A stretch of DNA of 64,000 nucleotides. Origin: Dryomyza anilis (Eukaryota > Arthropoda > Insecta > Diptera > Dryomyzidae). The DNA lies in contig OX638135.1 in assembly GCA_951804985.1 (NCBI GenBank), positions 64,905,639-64,969,638 on the forward strand. The letters are read 5' to 3'. Shown piece after piece: positions 54,346-64,000 of this stretch. A program made the position numbers and the translations under genes. How positions within the stretch are numbered: the first letter of the stretch is position 1; every line of letters begins with the position of its first letter. The notes beneath the pieces are model-generated. The model had not been told where the DNA came from. It worked only from the letters and a program-made list of their open reading frames with translations, and searched no databases.

Positions 54346-55399
54346 TTGTTCGTTAAGCGGTGCAAAACGTCCTGCATGACTTGTTGAACATTATATGGAT
54401 TTGCAGTTGCTCCTCCCTGAACCGCACAATGCCATTGAAAAGAATGATGTTGGGAATATTTGCAAAGATGGGGTCCATTTTATACAAGAACGCTAAAATA
54501 AAACAATTCAATATATCTTATATTAGTAAAAATATAAAATGCCCTATAATTGCAGTTATTTATGTACAGCTGATAGAACTGGTACTTGAGCGCTTCATAT
54601 ACAGATGGATATGCTACCCCGTTTCACATATACTTTTCGCTGTAAACTTTACGGACATCGCGCTGAGTATTCGCTACTCGTGCTGCTGCTGTTCCGCCAC
54701 CAATAGTTTGTCAAGTGCATGCGACTTGACATCTAAAATATTTGATCTAAATATACCGTAATTGGTGAATTCGCGACGGGTGCCACCAACTCGCCCCCTT
54801 CGTCTGTCGCATAATAATATCGATGAGCATCAACCACTGATGATGCGCAAGCGGCTTACATATGTTTTATTTGTTTCAATAAGAAAAACGCGCACTGATT
54901 TTAATTTAAACGTCATAATTAAATGAAATAAGAAAACAAATATTTTAAAGTCTGTATATACGTGCATACAATTATTTAAAAATCGAATTGTTGAATTTAA
55001 CATTTGGGTTGAATTAAACAATTTGTTTACGTAGAACGTAAACACGATGTGTACGAACACGTCCGCCGGACCCACTCGTTGCAGTTATACTTGCAAAGAT
55101 CGACTCACTCGAAACGTTTTATTCTAAACGAAAGAACTCAAACCACTCGTCTCCGGACATTTAAAGTTAAATTACTAATTTCACCCGCAACCGTGACAAA
55201 TAATAAACATATAAAAAAACCCGTCGGTCAATCGCGACAATTCGGTCACATGCAATTAAACATTAATAAACAAATAAACTCAAACACAATCAACAACTCA
55301 CTACCGCCACTCACGGCACTTCTGCGGAAGAGGAACCCACTCAACACCTAGTTCACAAAGTATAGGTGAATTCTTTGTACTTCGTCTGACCCAATAAAT
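54346..55399. other. Unassigned region with two weak open frames
   Basis: A 133-codon frame at 54360-54761 (MQNVLHDLLNIIWICSCSSL) and a 100-codon frame at 55049-55351 (MYEHVRRTHSLQLYLQRSTH, Asn/Thr/Arg-rich) carry no domain I recognise. The second lies in sequence of more even composition and could be the 5' part of an unknown element. I do not call either a gene. Confidence 0.3.
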
Positions 55400-55649
55400 T
55401 GAAAAAAATTTCAATTGTCTTTAATCCGAGACACTTTGTTCACCACCCGAACACAATTTAACAATGAATTTCAAAATCGTTCCTAAAATTATTGTTAAAT
55501 GGTCTAAAGCTACAATCATCACTCAAATCAAAAAATTTAAGAATTTTAATTGATAGTCTCCAGCTGGCAACAAAAACGTCTTGCTGTACAAAAAATGTCC
55601 CGCCTAAAAATCTATCATAAGCTTGGATGCTGTGTTCACATCGGTTTTA

Positions 55650-55927
55650 TTGGGATTTGGCCAGAACCCAACTGCGTCATTGGACATTTCATTGGACAAA
55701 TTGGTTCCATTGGGTTTTGGCCAGATAAATTAATTCCATTGGGATTTGGCAAGAATCCAACTGCGTCATTGGACTTTTTTTTTTAGACAAATTGGTTCCA
55801 TTGGCATTTGGCCAGTACCCGCTTGCGTCATTGGACATTTTTGTTGGACAAATTGGTTCCATTGAGATTTTTTTTTTGACAGATTGGTTCCACTGGGATT
55901 TGGCCAGGACCCAACTGCGTCATTGGA
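55650..55927 (+). repeat. Minisatellite with TTGGACAAATTGGTTCCATT, unit 1
   Basis: Repeats of roughly 55-65 bases built from GGTTCCATTGGGATTTGGCC, AACCCAACTGCGTCATTGGA and CATT(T)... phrases; about five copies. It occupies the left part of the tandem block. Confidence 0.8.
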
Positions 55928-56226
55928 CATTAGGGTGTGTAAGCCTGTTTTATAGGTATTACAATGGTAAGTGTTCGAGGGAAATACATGGCCTGATTCC
56001 ACCAGGTCGTGTGTTCTCTCGTACTACTAGGGCATCGAACCAAGCCCACCCCTTTGTAGTCCACACGGTTCCCAACAGAACCACGCATTACAGAGAGAAT
56101 TCGTTCTTCAGTCGCACGATTCGTTTGTGGAACAATCTCCCTGCGTCTGTTTTTCCCGACCTTTTTAATATTGGGAAATTTAAGCAAACATCCACCGACA
56201 CTACTCCATTTTTCCTCCTCCTTTGA
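55928..56226 (+). pseudogene. C-terminal end of a non-LTR ORF2, unit 1
   Basis: Reads LGCVSLFYRYYNGKCSREIH, later SRTTRASNQAHPFVVHTV, and RTIRLWNNLPASVFPDLFNI followed by GKFKQTSTDTTP and a stop. This is the highly conserved extreme C-terminus of Jockey/CR1-type ORF2 proteins (the RLWNxLPxxVFP signature). No RT precedes it; the minisatellite replaces everything upstream, so it is a 5'-truncated insertion about 300 bases long. The frame is undamaged. A minus-strand frame across it is a shadow. Confidence 0.8.
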
Positions 56227-56877
56227 ACCTATAATCCTTTCTTACGATCAACACTGTGCATTGCACGAATAGGGGGCATCCACTGAGCGTTGGTTAATTT
56301 GTAAAAAAAAGAAAAAAAAATTGTCCAAAAAAATTTGTAAAAAAAACAAATAGCTTTGTCTATTTTGTGCTTGGAGTTGCTTGTGTTTTTTTTGTGTTGA
56401 ATTTTCCGGCACACAAATGAATTAAGAATAACAAATTTCAGGCACATTTTTGTTTTTTTTTTTTTTAAACGTGAGAATATTTTTGTAACAACAAGAAGTT
56501 TTATTTTAGAAACACCAGATTTTATTTAATGACATTTAAACATGTCTTGTACGTTTAGAGATTCTATAAAAAAAAATAGGTTTCTGTCTGTTGTTGCGCT
56601 TTTTTAAAAACCGGTATTAAATCGAAACCGTTTATATCGGTTTTGGATATAGACTTTTTTCTGATTTTCGTATAACGATTTCTGTTTTCAAAATGAATCG
56701 GTTTTAAACGGAAATCGGTTTTGGTTATGGTTTCAATCCCTGAATATAACACGCACAGCTCAAAATGGTTTCAGAGCTCGGCCTTAGTTCTTATAGAACT
56801 GTATTATTAGGTTATTTACCATATAAAAAAATACTTCTGACTTCAAATAACTATTTCTAAAGAACTATGAGAAGATT

Positions 56878-57230
56878 GAAGCGTCGGTAGCTCGTCTGGT
56901 TAGTGCGTTGGACTACGAGCGAAAAGTCGCTTGTGCGTTCGACTACAAGCAGAAATGTCCGCGGTTCGGTCCCCAGAGACTGCCAACATCTTTTCAATAG
57001 AAAACATTTTTCTATGCGACGCAACCTCTCGGCAGTAAAAGGCAAACCTACGAGAGTATAAAACATTGCCTATGAAAAGCTCTCACCCGTTCGGATTCTG
57101 CAATAAACTGTAGGTCCCAACAATGTGATTACAAATATAACACGCACAGCTCAAATGAGCTGTGCGTGTTATATAGAGCTCGTCCGAAGTTCTATACAGA
57201 ACTGTACCGCCAAACTATTATATTATAAGA
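56878..57230 (+). mobile_element. tRNA-derived SINE (type 2), unit 1 copy
   Basis: GCGTCGGTAGCTCGTCTGGT, then GTTAGTGCGTTGGAC, a partly duplicated anticodon region (GCGTTGGACTACGAGC and GCGTTCGACTACAAGC), CGGTTCGGTCCCC in place of the B box, AACATCTTTTCAATAGAAAA, and the shared body to AACTATTATATTATAAG. The head has an internal duplication absent from the copy at 53985. Confidence 0.7.
57135..57174. repeat. 19-bp perfect palindrome, unit 1
   Basis: ATATAACACGCACAGCTCA and its exact complement are separated by two bases (AA), within the SINE body. Also at 60184-60223. Related single-arm sequence (AACACGCACAGCTC) occurs at 56756 and 54217. Confidence 0.85.
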
Positions 57231-57539
57231 TTTAAGATAAAAAACCCAAATTTGGGCAAGAAATAATCATTTATAAATGGAAGATGTTACAAAAATCTTT
57301 CCTTCTGCAAAGTTTCCCAGTTGTTCGCAATAAACTTTTATTATTATTTTGTGACGGGCGTTCCAACGCAAATGACAGTTTTAGTTTGGCTAATTGTTAG
57401 TACTTTGATCCACTTATTATCAATACCCTGTGTGAGATACATTCGTCAAACAATTACCTTTCAAATTCTACTAGTCAATTTTCTTTCGGAATCAAAACAT
57501 CGAACCCACAGTGTTTCATATATTGCCCTAAATTTGTTA

Positions 57540-58027
57540 TTGACTTTAATTGAGAAAAAAAATACATTTGCCATGCACTTTTGTAATTTCTGATCACATG
57601 AAATCAAAAAGAAATTTTTATATGTTAAAAATCATTAAGCGGAAAATATATCAGATCATTAGTATTCGTTGGTATACTGTAATCTGTCTTGACAATTGAA
57701 ATAATAATTGCGTGTACAGTTTTTTTTTTGTGAACTAGTTGTGGTAGTGTCTGTATTTTTTTTATTATTTTCAAAAAAATACTTGACTTTAATTGAGAAA
57801 AAAAAGACATTTGCCATGCATTTTTGTAAATTCTGATCACATGATATGAAATTAAAAAGTAATTTTTATATGCCAAAAATCATTAAACGGAAAAATATAT
57901 CAGATTATTAGTATTCGTTGGTATACTGTAATCTGTCTTGACAATTTAAAGAATAATTGCATGTACAGTATTTTTTATAAACTAGTTGTGTAATTGTTTG
58001 TATTTTTATTATTCTAAAAAGTGGCTG
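57540..58027 (+). repeat. Internal 244-base direct duplication, unit 1
   Basis: TGACTTTAATTGAGAAAAAA starts at 57540 and again at 57784. Both copies continue through CATTTGCCATGCA, CTGATCACATGA and TATACTGTAATCTGTCTTGA. They differ by many substitutions, so this duplication predates the tandem block. Confidence 0.8.
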
Positions 58028-58499
58028 AAAAGGGCCTTCGATAGCAATTTTCCTAAAAACGGTAAGTAACAGCAACACTGGTGATTGATACGAACGTGGT
58101 CCCAGTCCAACATTTGTCTACAAGTTTAGGGATTTTTATTATATATCATATGTGTGGTCAATGGTGGCTGAGATGAGCGAGGTCCCAGTATAAAATAATA
58201 AATCTGTATTTTCATTATTGGTATGGTTACAGTTTGATGGTGTTTGATGGTGAAAAAAATTTCAATTGTCTTTAATCCGAGACACTTTGTTCACCACCCG
58301 AACACAATTTAACAATGAATTTCAAAATCGTTCCTAAAATTATTGTTGAATGGTCTAAAGCTACAATCATCACTCAAATCAAAAAATTTAAGAATTTTAA
58401 TTGATAGTCTCCAGCTGGCAACAAAAACGTCTTGCTGTACAAAAAATGTCCCGCCTAAAAATCTATCATAAGCTTGGATGCTGTGTTCACATCGGTTTT

Positions 58500-58975
58500 A
58501 TTGGGATTTGGCCAGAACCCAACTGCGTCATTGGACATTTCATTGGACAAATTGGTTCCATTGGGTTTTGGCCAGATAAATTAATTCCATTGGGATTTGG
58601 CAAGAATCCAACTGCGTCATTGGACTTTTTTTTTAGACAAATTTGTTCCATTGGCATTTGGCCAGAACCCTCTTGCGTCATTGGACATTTTTTTGGACAA
58701 ATTGGTTCCATTGAACCAACTGCGTCATTGGACATTTCATTGGACAAATTGGTTCCATTGGGTTTTGGCCAGATAAATTAATTCCATTGGGATTTGGCAA
58801 GAACCCAACTGCGTCATTGGACTTTTTTTTTTAGACAAATTGGTTCCATTGGCATTTGGCCAGTACCCGCTTGCGTCATTGGACATTTTTGTTGGACAAA
58901 TGGGTTCCATTGAGATTTTTTTTTTGACAGATTGGTTCCACTGGGATTTGGCCAGGACCCAACTGCGTCATTGGA
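58500..58975 (+). repeat. Minisatellite, unit 2 (expanded)
   Basis: Same repeat as 55650-55927 but about 197 bases longer, with a region near 58700-58810 that repeats the preceding GACAAATTGGTTCCATT phrases. The expansion must have followed the block duplication. Confidence 0.8.
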
Positions 58976-59274
58976 CATTAGGGTGTGTAAGCCTGTTTTA
59001 TAGGTATTACAATGGTAAGTGTTCGAGGGAAATACATGGCCTGATTCCACCAGGTCGTGTGTTCTCTCGTACTACTAGGGCATCGAACCAAGCCCACCCC
59101 TTTGTAGTCCACACGGTTCCCAACAGAACCACGCATTACAGAGAGAATTCGTTCTTCAGTCGCACGATTCGTTTGTGGAACAATCTCCCTGCGTCTGTTT
59201 TTCCCGACCTTTTTAATATTGGGAAATTTAAGCAAACATCCACCGACACTACTCCATTTTTCCTCCTCCTTTGA
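58976..59274 (+). pseudogene. C-terminal end of a non-LTR ORF2, unit 2
   Basis: Same peptide as at 55928-56226, including RLWNNLPASVFPDLFNI. The reading is unchanged by the duplication, but with no RT upstream it is a dead fragment. Confidence 0.8.
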
Positions 59275-59926
59275 ACCTATAATCCTTTCTTACGATCAAC
59301 ACTGTGCATTGCACGAATAGGGGGCATCCACTGAGCGTTGGTTAATTTGTAAAAAAAAGAAAAAAAAATTTTCCAAAAAAATTTGTAAAAAACACAAATA
59401 GCTTTGTCTATTTTGTGCTTGGAGTTGCTTGTGTTTTTTTTGTGTTGAATTTTCCGGCACACAAATGAATTAAGAATAACAAATTTCAGGCACATTTTTG
59501 TTTTTTTTTTTTTTTAAACGTGAGAATATTTTTGTAACAACAAGAAGTTTTATTTTAGAAACACCAGATTTTATTTAATGACATTTAAACATGTCTTGTA
59601 CGTTTAGAGATTCTATAAAAAAAAATAGGTTTCTGTCTGTTGTTGCGCTTTTTTAAAAACCGGTATTAAATCGAAACCGTTTATATCGGTTTTGGATATA
59701 GACTTTTTTCTGATTTTCGTATAACGATTTCGGTTTTCAAAATGAATCGGTTTTAAACGGAAATCGGTTTTGGTTATGGTTTCAATCCCTGAATATAACA
59801 CGCACAGCTCTAAATGGTTTCAGAGCTCGGCCTTAGTTCTTATAGAACTGTATTATTAGGTTATTTACCATATAAAAAAATACTTCTGACTTCAAATAAC
59901 TATTTCTAAAGAACTATGAGAAGATT

Positions 59927-60279
59927 GAAGCGTCGGTAGCTCGTCTGGTTAGTGCGTTGGACTACGAGCGAAAAGTCGCTTGTGCGTTCGACTACAAGCA
60001 GAAATGTCCGCGGTTCGGTCCCCAGAGACTGCCAACATCTTTTCAATAGAAAACATTTTTCTATGCGACGCAACCTCTCGGCAGTAAAAGGCAAACCTAC
60101 GAGAGTATAAAACATTGCCTATGAAAAGCTCTCACCCGTTCGGATTCTGCAATAAACTGTAGGTCCCAACAATGTGATTACAAATATAACACGCACAGCT
60201 CAAATGAGCTGTGCGTGTTATATAGAGCTCGTCCGAAGTTCTATACAGAACTGTACCGCCAAACTATTATATTATAAGA
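59927..60279 (+). mobile_element. tRNA-derived SINE (type 2), unit 2 copy
   Basis: Identical arrangement to 56878-57230, including the internally duplicated head, so it was copied with the block and is not an independent insertion. Confidence 0.7.
60184..60223. repeat. 19-bp perfect palindrome, unit 2
   Basis: Copy of the palindrome at 57135-57174. Confidence 0.85.
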
Positions 60280-60588
60280 TTTAAGATAAAAAACCCAAAT
60301 TTGGGCAAGAAATAATCATTTATAAATGGAAGATGTCACAAAAATCTTTCCTTCTGCAAAGTTTCCCAGTTGTTCGCAATAAACTTTTATTATTATTTTG
60401 TGACGGGCGTTCCAACGCAAATGACAGTTTTAGTTTGGCTAATTGTTAGTACTTTGATCCACTTATTATCAATACCCTGTGTGAGATACATTCGTCAAAC
60501 AATTACCTTTCAAATTCTACTAGTCAATTTTCTTTCGGAATCAAAACATCGAACCCACAGTGTTTCATATATTGCCCTAAATTTGTTA

Positions 60589-61076
60589 TTGACTTTAATT
60601 GAGAAAAAAAATACATTTGCCATGCACTTTTGTAATTTCTGATCACATGAAATCAAAAAGAAATTTTTATATGTTAAAAATCATTAAGCGGAAAATATAT
60701 CAGATCATTAGTATTCGTTGGTATACTGTAATCTGTCTTGACAATTGAAATAATAATTGCGTGTACAGTTTTTTTTTTGTGAACTAGTTGTGGTAGTGTC
60801 TGTATTTTTTTTATTATTTTCAAAAAAATACTTGACTTTAATTGAGAAAAAAAAGACATTTGCCATGCATTTTTGTAAATTCTGATCACATGATATGAAA
60901 TTAAAAAGTAATTTTTATATGCCAAAAATCATTAAACGGAAAAATATATCAGATTATTAGTATTCGTTGGTATACTGTAATCTGTCTTGACAATTTAAAG
61001 AATAATTGCATGTACAGTATTTTTTATAAACTAGTTGTGTAATTGTTTGTATTTTTATTATTCTAAAAAGTGGCTG
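60589..61076 (+). repeat. Internal 244-base direct duplication, unit 2
   Basis: Copy of 57540-58027, with the same two diverged halves. Confidence 0.8.
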
Positions 61077-61293
61077 AAAAGGGCCTTCGATAGCAATTTT
61101 CCTAAAAACGGTAAGTAACAGCAACACTGGTGATTGATACGAACGTGGTCCCAGTCCAACATTTGTCTACAAGTTTAGGGATTTTTATTATATATCATAT
61201 GTGTGGTCAATGGTGGCTGAGATGAGCGAGGTCCCAGTATAAAATAATAAATCTGTATTTTCATTATTGGTATGGTTACAGTTTGATGGTGTT

Positions 61294-63112
61294 ATACGTC
61301 TGTAATTCTAGTCAATATATATAATCAATAAACTATCGACATGGTCTCGGATTTTATGCTACTAACTTTTGAATTTCGAGTAGTATGTTTATAAATTGAA
61401 TTCACAGAATGTAATATGATGCCAAACAATGCGAAACCATACCCGCATATGTGTGTTGTGTGGGTTAAGCGGATATGCCACTTCAATTATATTAAAGCCT
61501 CAGATCTGCAAAAATTGGACTTAGTTATGCAGTGCGGGAGCTAGTAAAAGCATCGTTATTCTGTTGAGTAATTATTTATAAATCTTTAAAATAAATTATT
61601 GAATTTATAAACTGTGAAATAATATGGAACACAGTACTCACTTTTTTTTGATTTTGATTTCTGTCCTGTCCTTTTTTTTTGATTTCTGTCCTGAGCCATG
61701 ATTTTGATAATACTTATAAATGTACATATAAAAGTACATATAAAAGTACATATAAAATGTGTTTCGGTAATAATATACATTTTCGGTAATAATATACAAG
61801 TACATTAAACAGAAATATTTAAAAATGTAAAGTTCATTTCAAACGTACATTAAAACGCGAAAAAACCAGCAAAAACTTCCATGAAAGCACCATTTGCCTT
61901 TAACATAGTGTAAATTGTTAAAGTTAATTGGTGCTATCTGGGATTTTTCGTTATTTCTGCAAACTGTGTAATTTTTTAAAATTTTTATTAATATTAACTG
62001 AAACGCTGTACATTGCTCCATTTGACATGAACGTGTTCATTAACAAGTAACCGCTCAAGTCGATTGGTGCATTATGTAATGTTTTGGTGAAACAACTGTC
62101 AATGTACTGTATTCAAATTAACAAAATGTCAAACATTTACATGTATTAGAAATTTTTTGAAAGTGACCCACAGTTTGTGGCGTTACCTACCCGCTACAAC
62201 CGTTGTGTCATTTTGAAATATTATTGTATTGCATGGTATAATAAAATTTTATAAATAAATAGTTTACTAAAACCACATAAAAAATTAAACAATTGTTCTG
62301 AGAATGAAGCAATCGACTTCAGCGTAGTTCATATTTTTTTTTGCTGAAGTACGATGCTTCCTTCTAAGAAAAATAATTACACGAAAAATGAAAAAATATT
62401 TTATTTGTCATAATTACAAACTATACTTAATATTTAATAAGTGAATTCAAATACAGTTCCAAACCCGGATCGCAGATCGATTCGGATTAACTTTTAACAC
62501 TCCTCAAAAAACGAGAAAAAAAATTCGCAAGAACATCCCATTCGTCATTTCTAAATATATAATTAATAAAAATTGTTAATGAAAAGTCACACGCGCTCAC
62601 ATAGTAGCAAACATTTTTCCGCAATTGAGCGTAATTACGCATGCACTAGTGAATCGCATCTACGCATATTGGATAGTGCACGAGTGCATACAAAATTTTA
62701 AAAATCAGCAGTATGAGGAGCATCTCAATATAGTCAAACGAGTGCGAGAAAAATGACTGAGGCTCATATGAAAACCTTTAAGTTTTGGGGTTGACAAAAT
62801 TTTACCAAAAAAATTTCAAGCACATCTTAGCGCTTTTGAATATAAGCTTATATGCTCTTATGTAAAATAAATTCGTTCGCGTGCTTCATTTTTAAGGAAA
62901 GCCGTCAAAGATTGACGTCGGTAACGCTATATTGGTTCAAAATTCTAAATAATTGTTTATTTATAAAATATTTATTTATTAAATGAAGTGAAATTATTTT
63001 TATGACATAATATTTCAATGTATTTCAGTTTTTAAATTAAGTATTTAACGACAAAATTATTTTGAAGAAATTGTGATTTCTGAAAATTTAAGGCGAATTT
63101 TGAATTTTAAAA
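61294..63112. other. AT-rich region with short tandem repeats, no gene
   Basis: Near 61720-61756, GTACATATAAAA is repeated three times; near 61764-61800, TTTCGGTAATAATATACAT twice. Elsewhere AT-rich with no frame of note. A 60-codon frame at 61839-62021 has no recognisable content. Confidence 0.5.
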
Positions 63113-64000
63113 TGCTCCTGTATTTTTGATACTAGGGGCACATTCAAGTGACATACTTTCAAATCATTGCTATTACAATACGTTACAAGAAAAAATCAAA
63201 CCTACAATTCCTCAAAAGCCGCTCTTCACACGTTTGATAGTAGGTGCAAAATTGTAATTTTGGATTATCAGCACACATACCGTGTAATAGATTCTCTTAT
63301 ATTAAACAACTATGATGAGAAATAATTTTTTGACGATCAAACATAACATAATGTATCGAATACAGTTTAATCCGACAAAATTGAAATGATATCTTAAAAG
63401 ATATTTTGAGGAAATGGTGATTTTCTGTGCAATTAATCCTAAAATTCACATTTAAAGTGCTCCTGTATTTTTAATCCGAGGGGCACATTCATATGTTATA
63501 CCTTTGATCTTTGATCTAGTATTATCAGTTCACGATAAAAGTTCAAATTAATAATTCCGTGAAAGCCGCGCTTGACACAGTCGATAATATGTCAGAAAAC
63601 ATGGTTCTACCATATGTTGAAATTTTGTTTTCTCAATAAAAAATGATTGATCAATAATACTGAAACGGCATTGTATTTTTAAATTAACTCTGTCTCTCTG
63701 TCTACCGGAATTCAGATAGAATTGTAGATGTGTAGTGCTGTTTTCGATCCTATCATTTTTTTCGAAAGTTCCAGCGTATACTTTTTTGCTAGTGTTAGGG
63801 GCAGATTCACAAGTCATATCCTAAAATCTTTATATTTACCTCCTCTATTAAAATTAGATACAAAAATACTTTATCGATAGAAAAACTATTACCATACAAA
63901 AAAATGCTGAGTTTTTGAATACATTTGAATCGGCATTGTATTTTTAAATTAACTCTGTCTCTCTGTCTAACCGAATTCAGATGGAATTGTAGATGTGTAG
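63113..64000. repeat. Diverged tandem repeats running off the window edge
   Basis: CTCCTGTATTTTT...GGGGCACATTCA occurs at about 63114 and 63461, with a weaker third copy near 63795 (GGGGCAGATTCA). At the end, a 74-base stretch beginning CGGCATTGTATTTTTAAATT recurs at 63666 and 63931 (265 apart). The array probably continues past 64000. Confidence 0.6.

Larger units (their letters stand above)
55400..58250 (+). repeat. Tandem block, unit 1 (2.85 kb)
   Basis: Nearly identical to 58251-61293. Both start TGAAAAAAATTTCAATTGTC and end GGTTACAGTTTGATGGTGTT. Offsets are 2851 bases before the internal minisatellite and 3048-3049 after it, so the units differ mainly by about 197 bases there. Each holds a minisatellite, a LINE ORF2 end, a SINE and a 244-base internal duplication. 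Confidence 0.93.
58251..61293 (+). repeat. Tandem block, unit 2 (3.04 kb)
   Basis: Second unit of the block described at 55400. Single-base differences from unit 1 are rare, for example ACAAATTGGTT against ACAAATGGGTT in the minisatellite and AAAAAACAAATAG against AAAAACACAAATAG near 59393. After 61293 the sequence is unique. Confidence 0.93.

Noticed and set aside
57321..57593. 90-codon hydrophobic frame, repeated at 60370-60642
   Set aside because: Present twice only because the block is duplicated; AT-rich and without a recognisable domain, so I leave it as chance.
61839..62021. Short minus-strand frame of 60 codons
   Set aside because: AT-rich, no motif and no neighbours supporting a gene.

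Overview
This window looks like repeat-rich, gene-poor chromosomal DNA of a fly (Diptera, probably a higher fly; tephritid-like is my best guess). The sequence is very AT-rich. I found no convincing host gene, tRNA, rRNA or CRISPR array. Almost every recognisable coding stretch belongs to a transposable element, and nearly all carry frameshifts or stop codons. The fly assignment rests on three things: LOA/Jockey-, RTE-, BEL/Pao- and gypsy-type remnants; tRNA-derived SINEs resembling (from memory) families abundant in tephritids; and a dispersed GACA-containing repeat of a type I recall from fly genomes.

Layout, 1-20 kb. The window opens inside a minus-strand LOA/Jockey-like non-LTR element with an open ORF1 and a broken ORF2. 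It continues with copy A of a dispersed 0.6-0.7 kb repeat, a second non-LTR ORF1 remnant, and a 2.1 kb foldback element (6.7-8.8 kb). Next come gypsy-type gag and RT scraps, then a gypsy protease/RT-leader remnant split by a 3 kb composite insertion full of inverted and tandem repeats (11.06-14.07 kb). A TA-flanked MITE and the first RTE copy, itself interrupted by a SINE with an 11-bp target duplication, run to 18.26 kb. That RTE abuts an internally deleted BEL/Pao remnant.

20-43 kb. A structurally complete but mutationally dead BEL/Pao element (20.48-26.94 kb) has two LTRs, a 5-bp target duplication and a tRNA-Phe-type primer site. It is followed by another non-LTR RT remnant, repeat copies B, C and D, several MITEs, a solo LTR at 34.06-34.59 kb with a heat-shock-element-like array upstream of a TATA box, RTE copy 2, and a hAT-like non-autonomous element.

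43-64 kb. RTE copy 3 runs at its 3' end straight into a 7.9 kb array of the heptanucleotide TATTTTA (46.09-53.98 kb), which is bounded on the far side by a tRNA-derived SINE. Then comes a tandem duplication of a roughly 3 kb block (55.40-58.25 and 58.25-61.29 kb) containing a 60-bp-scale minisatellite, the C-terminal end of a non-LTR ORF2 and a SINE copy. The window closes in AT-rich sequence with degenerate tandem repeats. Overall it reads as a nested TE graveyard with recent array expansion, as expected of pericentromeric or other low-recombination chromatin. The most interesting items are the RTE-anchored satellite and the heat-shock-like LTR promoter.
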